NCBI GenBank assembly: GCA_002839505.1
Contig: PGYE01000001.1
Coordinates: forward strand, 124,001-188,000
Direction of reading: 5' to 3'
Source of the DNA: Candidatus Peregrinibacteria bacterium HGW-Peregrinibacteria-1
GTDB lineage: Bacteria > Patescibacteriota > Gracilibacteria > UBA1369 > LOWO2-01-FULL-3
DNA length: 64,000 nt
The notes beneath the pieces are model-generated. The model saw only the letters and a program-made list of their open reading frames with translations, was not told the origin of the DNA and did not search any database. Below are positions 1 through 7,070 of this stretch, piece by piece; positions within the stretch are counted from its first letter, which is position 1; every line of letters starts with the position of its first letter. A program made the translations under genes and the position numbers.

Positions 1-400
1 TTCTCAAAAGTTTCGCCTGCTCGATTATTGGCTTAATAGACAATAAATGTTCATCCAAATACTCTGAAAACACTCTTAATCTTTCCTTAAAATGATTCTT
101 CGCCCCTTCATGAGAAAAAAAAGCTTTATCCAATAGTCCCAAATCCGCCGCAAACCCATTAAAAAACTTCACAGTATTACCAATACTAGCTTTGTTTGAA
201 AACTCTTTATCCGCCAGCAGAAATTCAAATCCTTGAGGATTCTGTTTTTCAATTGTCGAATCCACCAAAAGATGAACCAAATTCCGATCATTCTGCACAA
301 TAGCATCAGCCTCTTCAACTTCTAAAGAACTCGCTTTTGCAGCCTTTGAAATACCATCCGCCCGATTATCTACTTTCGAATCACTCTTTAAGTCCCTCAT
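1..400 (-). CDS. Unknown protein, N-terminal part only (runs off the left edge)
   Basis: The complementary strand is open from an ATG at 398-400 to the window edge, giving 133 residues that begin MRDLKSDSKVDNRADG. The visible part is hydrophilic and charged at the start, then probably helical, with no signal peptide, membrane segment or motif I recognise. A TTGACA-like -35 and an AT-rich -10 lie 41-72 bases upstream, and the coding strand shows the G-rich bias of the other minus-strand genes. Both support a real gene. It is divergent from the lipoprotein at 602. The function cannot be guessed from this fragment. Confidence 0.7.
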   Translation of the reverse strand, partial: MRDLKSDSKVDNRADGISKAAKASSLEVEEADAIVQNDRNLVHLLVDSTIEKQNPQGFEFLLADKEFSNKASIGNTVKFFNGFAADLGLLDKAFFSHEGAKNHFKERLRVFSEYLDEHLLSIKPIIEQAKLLR

Positions 401-440
401 TTTAACAAATACAACAAATATTTATTTAAGCAAGCTAGGT

Positions 441-472
441 ACTATAAAATCACTTTTGCTTGTTTTTGTCAA
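441..472 (-). promoter_or_regulatory. Probable promoter of the truncated left-edge gene
   Basis: Read on the minus strand: TTGACA at 467-472, then an AT-rich stretch with TTTTAT (17-base spacer) or TATAGT (20-base spacer). The -35 is perfect but the -10 is ambiguous. It lies 41 bases before the ATG at 400. Confidence 0.4.
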
Positions 473-601
473 CAAAAATGCGCACTATTAAACGACAAAG
501 TCCAGCCTGAAAAAAGAGTAATTATAAAGGTTTTTGATTGCCAAGAAGCATAAAATCATTAAAATAGAACCATTCAATTAGTTATTTCTTAAATAAAGCC
601 T

Positions 602-1084
602 ATGAAAACCAAACTAATTTTAGCTTTATCATTTAGTGCCATCGCCCTCTCTGCCTGTGGCGGAGCTAGCAGCAGCGATGCACCTATGATCACCTTCAAC
701 TGCCCAGTTGATTACACTTGTACCGTTAATGACCCTGAAACCGGTAACACTGACTTCTACAGTTTGTCAGGATTCGGAGGAATGACTATGGGACCTTTGG
801 TAACTGCTGACGCGATGAGAGATGCAGAAACCATGGAAGAGGCAAAAATCAAAATTGTTGACCAATTCCAAGTTCCACAAGCAGAAATATCTCTTGAAGG
901 AAGCGCTGCAAACGGAAGACCTTACATCGTATTCCCATCACAAAACAATCCTGGTCAAACAACTTATGTTGAATTGCACCAAAACGGTGACTACTTCTTC
1001 GGATGTACTCTATCAGGCGTAGTAAGTGCACCTTCAGAAATCCAAGAAGCTGGAGAAGCAGCTTGCAGCAATATGAATTCTTAA
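602..1084 (+). CDS. Small lipoprotein of unknown function
   Basis: This 160-residue protein starts with a classical lipoprotein signal: MKTK, a hydrophobic stretch, then the lipobox LSAC, so Cys19 should be lipidated. The mature part opens with a Gly/Ser linker (GGASSSDA) and has five further Cys (FNCP, YTCT, FGCT and EAACS among them), suggesting disulfides in a small extracytoplasmic domain. No known domain is recognised. It is monocistronic, with a strong terminator at 1121-1150 shared with the convergent rpe operon. Its codons are less C-biased than most plus-strand genes here. The start is the only ATG before the signal peptide. Confidence 0.85.
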   Translation: MKTKLILALSFSAIALSACGGASSSDAPMITFNCPVDYTCTVNDPETGNTDFYSLSGFGGMTMGPLVTADAMRDAETMEEAKIKIVDQFQVPQAEISLEGSAANGRPYIVFPSQNNPGQTTYVELHQNGDYFFGCTLSGVVSAPSEIQEAGEAACSNMNS

Positions 1085-1120
1085 TTGAATCATAGTTCGC
1101 AAAATTTGCAAACTACCAAA

Positions 1121-1150
1121 AGACCTTCCCGCAAGCGGGAAGGTCTTTTT
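1121..1150. terminator. Bidirectional rho-independent terminator
   Basis: A 12-bp perfect stem (1121-1132 with 1135-1146) is followed by TTTT on the + strand and preceded by AAAA, so it can end both the lipoprotein gene and the convergent ndk-rpe operon. Confidence 0.85.
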
Positions 1151-1173
1151 AAAATCCTCAACAATCATAACCT

Positions 1174-1809
1174 CTAAGCAAAACTCCTTTTCAGTAATTC
1201 CACTCGCTCCAAGGGATCATCCGCCCCATATATATAACTCCCCGCAATCAACAAGTTTGCCCCAGCCTCAATACAAACCTTCGCGGTCTCCGCATTAATC
1301 CCACCATCCACACCAATATCCCCCTCAAAACCGTGCGCCCTTAACTCCTTAATCTTAGGCATCATATCCTCCATAAACTCTTGCCCCCCAAACCCCGGCT
1401 CAACCGTCATAATCAAAACCTCATCCAAAACATCCAACACCTCAAAAATCGACTCCACCGGAGTACTCGGCTTAATCGAAACCCCCGGCAACGCCCCCAA
1501 ATCTACAATCTTTCCCAGTAAACCTCTCAAATCATCAGTCGCCTCCGCATGAACAATAATACGATCCCCTCCGGCTCTGATAAAATCCTCAACATACTTC
1601 TCTGGATTCTCAATCATCAAATGCACATCCAAAAACAAACCTTTATCTATCCACTTCATCACCGGCGCCCCAAAACTAATATTTGGCACAAAATGACCGT
1701 CCATCACATCAATATGAAACAACTCCACCTTATCTCTCAACAAATCTATCTGCTCATTCAAGCGACCAAAATCTGCCGACAATATCGAAGGGGCCAACTT
1801 GTATTTCAT
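1174..1809 (-). CDS. rpe: Ribulose-phosphate 3-epimerase
   Basis: This enzyme interconverts D-ribulose 5-phosphate and D-xylulose 5-phosphate in the non-oxidative pentose phosphate pathway. The 211-residue length is normal for the family. The TIM-barrel hallmarks are all present: LAPSILSADF at the N-terminus, the metal-binding HIDVMDGHFVPN segment, HLMIENP, the TVEPGFGGQEF loop and the phosphate-binding GVDGGIN followed by AGSYIYG. It is the last gene of the minus-strand operon, 20 bases after rpiB, and ends at a strong bidirectional terminator. Next to rpiB, prs and transketolase, its role is to balance pentose phosphates for PRPP synthesis. Confidence 0.97.
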   Translation of the reverse strand: MKYKLAPSILSADFGRLNEQIDLLRDKVELFHIDVMDGHFVPNISFGAPVMKWIDKGLFLDVHLMIENPEKYVEDFIRAGGDRIIVHAEATDDLRGLLGKIVDLGALPGVSIKPSTPVESIFEVLDVLDEVLIMTVEPGFGGQEFMEDMMPKIKELRAHGFEGDIGVDGGINAETAKVCIEAGANLLIAGSYIYGADDPLERVELLKRSFA

Positions 1810-1829
1810 ATTTGTTTAGTAAGTTAACC

Positions 1830-2282
1830 TTAAAATATATCAATTTTATTAACTCTCCTCACTCTACGCTCCTCGCCCGACTCAAAATCCGTAGTCAAAA
1901 ATTTATCCATAATCGGCTTCATTTCCTCAAAAGTATTAAGGCGCGCCCCCATCGTCAAAACATTGGCGTCATTATGAAGCCTCGCCTGCTCCGCCAAATA
2001 GGGATCATTCGCCATCACCGCTCTCACACCCTTCAATTTATTTGCCGTCATCGCCACCCCGATACCACTACCACACAATATAATTCCCCTCGCACCCTTC
2101 ACTTCCGCCACCTTCTCCGCCACCTCTCTCGCTATATCCGGATAATCACAAGGATCTTCACCAAAACAACCCAAATCCACAACTTCATAACCATCTGCCT
2201 CTAAATAACTCTTTATCTCCACCTTATCCTTAACTCCAGTATGATCCGACCCCATGTAAATCAATTTATCTGCATTAGCCAT
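1830..2282 (-). CDS. rpiB: Ribose-5-phosphate isomerase B
   Basis: RpiB/LacAB-family isomerase of 150 residues, the usual size, converting ribulose 5-phosphate to ribose 5-phosphate. Visible hallmarks are GSDHTG near the N-terminus (substrate and catalytic region), VVDLG, the CGSGIGVAMTANK loop with the catalytic Cys, and RAVMANDPYLAEQARLHNDANVLTMGAR with the conserved HNDANVL motif. It starts at an ATG 8 bases after the prs stop and precedes rpe by 20 bases. The type B enzyme, rather than RpiA, is common in small bacterial genomes. Confidence 0.96.
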   Translation of the reverse strand: MANADKLIYMGSDHTGVKDKVEIKSYLEADGYEVVDLGCFGEDPCDYPDIAREVAEKVAEVKGARGIILCGSGIGVAMTANKLKGVRAVMANDPYLAEQARLHNDANVLTMGARLNTFEEMKPIMDKFLTTDFESGEERRVRRVNKIDIF

Positions 2283-2290
2283 TATTGTTT

Positions 2291-3247
2291 TTATTTAGTT
2301 AATAATTTATGTAAATCCGTCACAGATCCCCCCTCATGAACACTTCGAATTATTTTTGACAAAAAAGGTGCAATCGAAAGCACCTTCAAACCGGGAAAAT
2401 GCTTCTCCTCAGGCACCGGAACCGAATTAGTAACCACCACCTCCTTGAAACCCGCATCTCTCAATCTCTCTACCGCCGGCCCCGAAAACACTGGATGCGT
2501 AGCCATCAAATACACATCGTCCTTCGCCCCCTTCCTCAATAAAGCCTCCTTCGCCGCCACCACACTACCACCCGTATCAACCATGTCGTCATAAATCAAA
2601 CATGTTCTTCCCTCTACCTTACCTACAACATGAGACACCTCCGATGAATTATGCTCCGGCCTGTTCTTGTGAATAATCGCCAACCTCGCGCCCAAAAGAT
2701 CCGCAAAATGCTTCGCATCCTTAGCTCCCCCCGCATCCGGCGACACCACAACAAGATCCTCAAGATTCTTCTCCTTAAAATAACCCGCAAATATCTTTTC
2801 GGTATCCAAATTATCAACCGGAAAATTAAAGAAACCCTGAGCCTGATCACTATGCAGCTTCATGGTGATCACATGATCAGCCCCTGCCGTTGAAATCAAA
2901 TCCGCTATCAACTTAGCAGATATCGGCTCGCGCGGCTGTGAAACGCGATCCTGCCTCGAATAAGCATAATGTGGCATCACTACATGAATTTGCCCCGCAA
3001 ACGACCGTTTCAACGCATCCAAAATTATAAACAGCTCCATCAAATCCTCGTTCACATTCCTCGTCGAAGTCTGTACCACAAAAACATCCGCTCCCCTGAC
3101 GCTCTCCAAAAGCTTCACATAAATCTCATTACAAGAAAACCGCGAAATATGCACTCCCGTCAACTCCACTCCCAAATTATCGGCAATCTCCTTCGCTAAC
3201 CCATAATGTGAACTTCCCGCGACAATTTTTATTGGTCTATCAATCAT
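2291..3247 (-). CDS. prs: Ribose-phosphate pyrophosphokinase (PRPP synthetase)
   Basis: Makes phosphoribosyl pyrophosphate from ribose 5-phosphate and ATP, feeding nucleotide and NAD synthesis. Family landmarks are VVQTSTRNVNEDLMELFIILDALK, the MPHYAYSRQDR region, HSDQAQGFF, the ATP/Mg segment VVVSPDAGGAKDAK and the PRPP loop IYDDMVDTGGSVVAA. The chosen ATG at 3247 gives 318 residues, matching the family. An upstream in-frame ATG at 3295 would add 16 unusual residues, but a perfect TATAAT lies inside that stretch at 3267-3272 (minus strand), so the segment may be leader instead. It lies downstream of the transketolase halves and 8 bases before rpiB. Confidence 0.95.
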   Translation of the reverse strand: MIDRPIKIVAGSSHYGLAKEIADNLGVELTGVHISRFSCNEIYVKLLESVRGADVFVVQTSTRNVNEDLMELFIILDALKRSFAGQIHVVMPHYAYSRQDRVSQPREPISAKLIADLISTAGADHVITMKLHSDQAQGFFNFPVDNLDTEKIFAGYFKEKNLEDLVVVSPDAGGAKDAKHFADLLGARLAIIHKNRPEHNSSEVSHVVGKVEGRTCLIYDDMVDTGGSVVAAKEALLRKGAKDDVYLMATHPVFSGPAVERLRDAGFKEVVVTNSVPVPEEKHFPGLKVLSIAPFLSKIIRSVHEGGSVTDLHKLLTK

Positions 3248-3266
3248 AGAAATAAGGTTTTCAAAA

Positions 3267-3272
3267 ATTATA
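3267..3272 (-). promoter_or_regulatory. Possible internal -10 box before prs
   Basis: A perfect TATAAT on the minus strand, 20 bases before the preferred prs start, lies in the gap after transketolase. No good -35 is visible 16-18 bases upstream, so a secondary promoter for prs-rpiB-rpe is only a possibility. Confidence 0.3.
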
Positions 3273-3346
3273 GCGGAAACAACACTCTCACTCATCAATT
3301 AAAGCATACTACCAAAAAACTTTCAAAACATAACATCGCGCTCGAT

Positions 3347-4255
3347 CTACCTCCACACCTTTATCATCATTCTCACCTTCTCGGCCACATCCTCTGTCCT
3401 CAGCCCCCATCTCTCATTCCAACTGTCCACATCCCCTCCATCAAAAAAATCATCCCCATAACCAATCCCCTTAATTGTTACCGGCCACCGCTCCGCCGCC
3501 ACCTCAGAGATAACGCCATAAAGCCCACCCTTCTTAGAATGCTGTTCTATTGTCACCGCACACTTCGCCCCCTTCAACAAATTAACAATTTTCTCCTCAT
3601 TTACCGGTTTGATCGACGACATATTCACCACCGCTATCGAAATCCCCTCATTTCGCAAAATTTTCTCCACCTCCAACGCCAAACCAACCATATTACCAAC
3701 GGCGAAAATCACCACATCACCACCCGTCGACAACACATCCACCTCCCCGAACTTAAAATCCGGTACACTACTATAAACCTTATCCGATAACATCCTCTCA
3801 AGCCTCAGATAAGTTGGCCCATAATTCTCCATCATCGCCTCCATCATACTTTTCAACTCATAAACATCCGCCGGAATCAAAACCTTCATATTAGGAATTC
3901 CTCTCATCACAGCAATATCATCTCCCTCAAAATCATCGACAATTCCGCAAATCTTGATATTCAAGTTAGATTTACAAATACTATTTTTTATCTGATCAAA
4001 ACCTTTTTCTATCAAACTCGCCGCCAATCCTGTCACAAAAGGCACCTTCCCCCCTACACTAAAACCACTCGCCGCCCCCAACATATCCCGTTGACCCATA
4101 CCAAAATTAAAAACTCGATCCGGAAAAAACATCTGAAACCGCGCCAGATCAAACTCCTTAGAACTATCCGCATTCAAAATCACAAACCCGCTATACTTCT
4201 TTGCAAACTGCAAACTAATCTCACAAAATGATTTACTGACTTCAAACATTACCAT
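3347..4255 (-). CDS. Transketolase, C-terminal subunit
   Basis: The pyrimidine-binding plus C-terminal half of a split transketolase, 302 residues from the ATG at 4255 (another ATG at 4249). It resembles the C-terminal half of dxs/tkt-type enzymes: GMGQRDMLGAASGFSVGGKVPFVTG, then RGIPNMKVLIPADVYEL, TYLRLER and a C-terminal domain with VTIEQHSKKGGL. With its partner it should transfer two-carbon units between sugar phosphates using thiamine diphosphate. Its start overlaps the end of the N-terminal subunit by 8-14 bases, which favours translational coupling of the two halves. A two-gene transketolase is typical of archaea and CPR bacteria. Confidence 0.92.
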   Translation of the reverse strand: MVMFEVSKSFCEISLQFAKKYSGFVILNADSSKEFDLARFQMFFPDRVFNFGMGQRDMLGAASGFSVGGKVPFVTGLAASLIEKGFDQIKNSICKSNLNIKICGIVDDFEGDDIAVMRGIPNMKVLIPADVYELKSMMEAMMENYGPTYLRLERMLSDKVYSSVPDFKFGEVDVLSTGGDVVIFAVGNMVGLALEVEKILRNEGISIAVVNMSSIKPVNEEKIVNLLKGAKCAVTIEQHSKKGGLYGVISEVAAERWPVTIKGIGYGDDFFDGGDVDSWNERWGLRTEDVAEKVRMMIKVWR

Positions 4256-5078
4256 GTAATTTAGCAAACACCTCTTGAGCCTCGCCTCTACTTAGACCAG
4301 CATGCCGATACTCTTCCTTTCCCTCAGCAAACGCCACTCCTTTACCTGAAACCGTATTCGCCCAAATACAAGTCGGCTTACGATTAGAATTAAAACTCCT
4401 CATGAAAGAATTCAACAAATCATCAAAATCATGTCCGGAAAGAGCCTGATAAACATGCCATCCAAAAGCATCAAACTTACTTTGAATCGATCCCACATCC
4501 AATACACTCGTCAATTTTCCATCTCCCTGTATCTTATTGTGGTCAATAACCACCACCAAGTTATTTAATTTAAAATGTGCCGCTGCCATCGCCGCCTCCC
4601 ACACCTCACCCGTCTGCAACTCCCCATCTCCCAGCACCACATACACTCTGTTATTTTTCCTCTCCATCTTTAAACTAAGCGCCAACCCCACAGCCGCCGA
4701 CAAAGAATTGCCAGGAGAAGTACTCGGCAAATTCACACCAGGAATTTTAATATTAGGCTTCACCGTAAGCAAACTCCCCTTTTTACCGACCGCTCCCAGC
4801 TCATCCTTGGCAAAAAATCCCAAATCCGCCAACACCGCATACCATATAGGAGACGCCTGTCCTTTCGAAAAAATCACATAGTCCTGAAAATCCCAACCGG
4901 GAACATTCGGATCCACATTCACCACTGGCCGATTCAAAACAGTACCGTAATACAAAGCAACTAAAATCTCCACAACTGACATACAGCTTCCCACATGTCC
5001 CACCTGCGAATTATAAATTGAAGTCAAGCAATCAAGACGCAACTGCGCCGCCTTTTTTTCCAGAAACCCATTATCCAT
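4242..5078 (-). CDS. Transketolase, N-terminal subunit
   Basis: The thiamine-diphosphate-binding half, 278 residues. The sequence shows GHVGSCMSVVEILVALYYG, the YVIFSKGQASPIWYAVLADLGFF block, PSTSPGNSLSAAVGLAL, and the ThDP motif that starts GDGELQTGEVWEAA and closes about 25 residues later at DHNKIQGDG. It ends in a TGA within the start region of the C-terminal subunit gene, so the two are coupled. It is second in the operon, 26 bases after ndk. The TGA stop also argues that UGA is not a sense codon in this genome. Confidence 0.93.
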   Translation of the reverse strand: MDNGFLEKKAAQLRLDCLTSIYNSQVGHVGSCMSVVEILVALYYGTVLNRPVVNVDPNVPGWDFQDYVIFSKGQASPIWYAVLADLGFFAKDELGAVGKKGSLLTVKPNIKIPGVNLPSTSPGNSLSAAVGLALSLKMERKNNRVYVVLGDGELQTGEVWEAAMAAAHFKLNNLVVVIDHNKIQGDGKLTSVLDVGSIQSKFDAFGWHVYQALSGHDFDDLLNSFMRSFNSNRKPTCIWANTVSGKGVAFAEGKEEYRHAGLSRGEAQEVFAKLHGNV

Positions 5079-5104
5079 TATTGCTTTTATTTACAACTAA
5101 CTTA

Positions 5105-5587
5105 CTACGCACGCTCATCTTCAACGTAAACATGCATATACTCAGATTTATCATAACTAAACAACTCCCCCGTCTCAAAAAATCTCTTCAATTCATCCGC
5201 GGCATTATCAACAGTATCCGAAGCGTGAATCACATTACATGCCACGCTCATTGCAAAATCTCCTCTGATAGAACCAGCCTCCGCCTCTCTTGCTTTGGTA
5301 ATTCCAGTTACTCGTCGCACCGCATCAACAACCTCTAACCCCTCCCAGCACATCACCACAACCGGACTACTCTTCATAAACTCCGCTACTCCACCGAAAA
5401 ACGGCTTATCCGCTATATGTGAATAATGCTCTCGCAAAACCACATCATCCAAGCTCATCATCTTCATTCCCGCTAACTTCAAACCTTTTCTTTCAAAACG
5501 TTGAATAATTTGACCGACCAAACCTCTTTGAATGGCATCCGGCTTAACCAAAACCAATGTTCTTTCATTTACTCCTTTACCTTGCAT
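5105..5587 (-). CDS. ndk: Nucleoside diphosphate kinase
   Basis: Transfers the gamma-phosphate between nucleoside triphosphates and diphosphates through a phosphohistidine. Using the ATG at 5587, the protein has 160 residues, slightly longer than the usual 135-155. Hallmarks: TLVLVKPDAIQRGLVG at the start, HYSHIADKPFF, VVVMCWEG, and NVIHASD with the catalytic His at residue 121. An extra segment of about ten residues follows GITKAREAEAG. It is the first gene of the operon, behind a good promoter at 5621-5649, so nucleotide phosphorylation is coupled to pentose phosphate and PRPP supply. Confidence 0.96.
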   Translation of the reverse strand: MQGKGVNERTLVLVKPDAIQRGLVGQIIQRFERKGLKLAGMKMMSLDDVVLREHYSHIADKPFFGGVAEFMKSSPVVVMCWEGLEVVDAVRRVTGITKAREAEAGSIRGDFAMSVACNVIHASDTVDNAADELKRFFETGELFSYDKSEYMHVYVEDERA

Positions 5588-5620
5588 AGTCAATTCTTAA
5601 AATATGTAAAAAGCAAAAGC

Positions 5621-5649
5621 ATATTAGCGACATAGCAACTCTATTTCAA
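5621..5649 (-). promoter_or_regulatory. Promoter of the ndk-tkt-prs-rpiB-rpe operon
   Basis: On the minus strand: TTGAAA (5644-5649), a 17-base spacer, TAATAT (5621-5626). The expected transcript start near 5614 would give a leader of about 27 bases with no SD. Confidence 0.65.
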
Positions 5650-5706
5650 CAACAAATAAAAACCTCTTTTTACCTGAATTAACACCTCTATTTCAGCCCT
5701 CAAAGC

Positions 5707-6969
5707 CTACATCTTCAACAACTTTTCAAATCTCTCCGCCTCTCCATACGGCCCAATCACCGCACATTTCATCTTCTCTTCGACAAACAGCTCCCTCCCA
5801 ACTCTCTGAATATCTTCGACTGTAATGCCGTCAATACTCTTCATTACTTCTTCTGGCAATTTCGCTCCGCCTCTCAAAAGTTCATACTTCGCCAAAAAAT
5901 GAGCAAACTCCTCACTATCCTCCAACCCCAACAACAACTTACCCTTAAAATAGGACTTCGCCTTTGCAAGCTCCTCTTCTCCCACTCCCTCAGTACAGAT
6001 CAATTTGTATTCATTAATAATCGCCACCACCGCCTCATCAATTCTCTTCAAATCCACTCCCGCATTAGTAACCAACGCTCCGCCATCACTATAACTATCC
6101 GTGCTCGTATGAATATAATACGAAAGCCCTTTCGCCTCTCTCACCCCCAAAAACATTCGACTACTCATATTGCCGCCCAAGATAATCGCCAAAAGTTTTG
6201 CCGCCATATTATCCTTATGACTCTCCGCATAACTCGGGAAACCGATTGCCACATGAGCCTGCTCGGTCTTTTTTTCCTGCAACGACACTCGTCCACCATT
6301 CAACTCCTTCAAACCTTCAAAATCAAACGCCTTCTTTCTCTCCGCCATTTTAAAATATTTCTCGACCATCTCTACTGCTTCATCATTCTCAATATTCCCA
6401 ACCACCGCCACAACCGTATTTTCCGGAGTATAAAGCTTCTCATTATAATCCACGAAATCCTGATGCATCACAGAAGTGATCAACTCCTTCGTCCCAATCT
6501 GATCCCACCCCAAAGGCTGATCCCCGAAAACCAATCGCTCAAAATTCCAACCAATCTGATACATCGGCGTATCCTGATACATATTATATTCCTCCAAAAT
6601 CACACCTCTCTCTTTCTCAATTTCCGCCTGATCAAACTTCGCATGAATCAACATATCTGAAAGCACATCAAACGCCACTCCCACATTCTCCTTTGCTACC
6701 TTCACATAATAACCCGCATATTCCTTTCCCGTAAAAGCGTTAAAAGCCCCTCCCACACTATCAATAGCCTCCGAAACTTCCTTTGTATTCTTATAATTTT
6801 CCGCGCCCTTAAAGAACATATGCTCCAAAAAATGCGATATTCCTCTGTTGTCATTATGTTCATATCTACTACCCGCTCCCACCAAGACCAATACCGTTAC
6901 CGCCTGCGTCCCGTCCAGTTTTTTTGTTACAACCCGCAACCCATTTTTTAGTCTTTCTTTCTTAAACAT
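5707..6969 (-). CDS. M16-family zinc peptidase (processing-peptidase-like)
   Basis: A 420-residue inverzincin peptidase of the mitochondrial-processing-peptidase/PqqL type. The inverted zinc motif HFLEH is at residues 46-50 and the third ligand Glu about 77 residues later at E127, which is the family spacing. The C-terminal half has the substrate-binding segment EAKGLSYYIHTSTDSYSDGG. There is no signal peptide, so it is probably cytoplasmic. It is a single active half (about 45 kDa), so it likely forms a homodimer or pairs with an inactive partner elsewhere. It is transcribed divergently from the penicillin-binding protein at 7071, from its own promoter. Confidence 0.92.
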   Translation of the reverse strand: MFKKERLKNGLRVVTKKLDGTQAVTVLVLVGAGSRYEHNDNRGISHFLEHMFFKGAENYKNTKEVSEAIDSVGGAFNAFTGKEYAGYYVKVAKENVGVAFDVLSDMLIHAKFDQAEIEKERGVILEEYNMYQDTPMYQIGWNFERLVFGDQPLGWDQIGTKELITSVMHQDFVDYNEKLYTPENTVVAVVGNIENDEAVEMVEKYFKMAERKKAFDFEGLKELNGGRVSLQEKKTEQAHVAIGFPSYAESHKDNMAAKLLAIILGGNMSSRMFLGVREAKGLSYYIHTSTDSYSDGGALVTNAGVDLKRIDEAVVAIINEYKLICTEGVGEEELAKAKSYFKGKLLLGLEDSEEFAHFLAKYELLRGGAKLPEEVMKSIDGITVEDIQRVGRELFVEEKMKCAVIGPYGEAERFEKLLKM

Positions 6970-7018
6970 AAAACTATTTTGATTATTATCTTTATTTATT
7001 GTTTCCTAGACGCTCCAC

Positions 7019-7047
7019 AATGTAATGAAAATAGCTTCAAATCTCAA
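7019..7047 (-). promoter_or_regulatory. Promoter of the M16 peptidase gene
   Basis: Minus strand: TTGAGA (7042-7047), 17-base spacer, TACATT (7019-7024). The leader would be about 43 bases. Confidence 0.5.
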
Positions 7048-7064
7048 CAAAAACAATCTATTAT
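7036..7064 (+). promoter_or_regulatory. Possible promoter of the class B PBP gene, implying a leaderless mRNA
   Basis: TTCAAA (7036-7041), 17-base spacer, TATTAT (7059-7064). The expected transcript start coincides with the ATG at 7071. It overlaps the divergent M16 promoter, so the two may compete. Confidence 0.35.
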
Positions 7065-7070
7065 CCCCAC

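Noticed and set aside
4242-4244. Use of UGA as glycine, as in Gracilibacteria
   Set aside because: TGA ends the transketolase N-half, the 21935-25021 gene and the TMEM43-like gene at normal positions, and no gene needs TGA to be read as sense.
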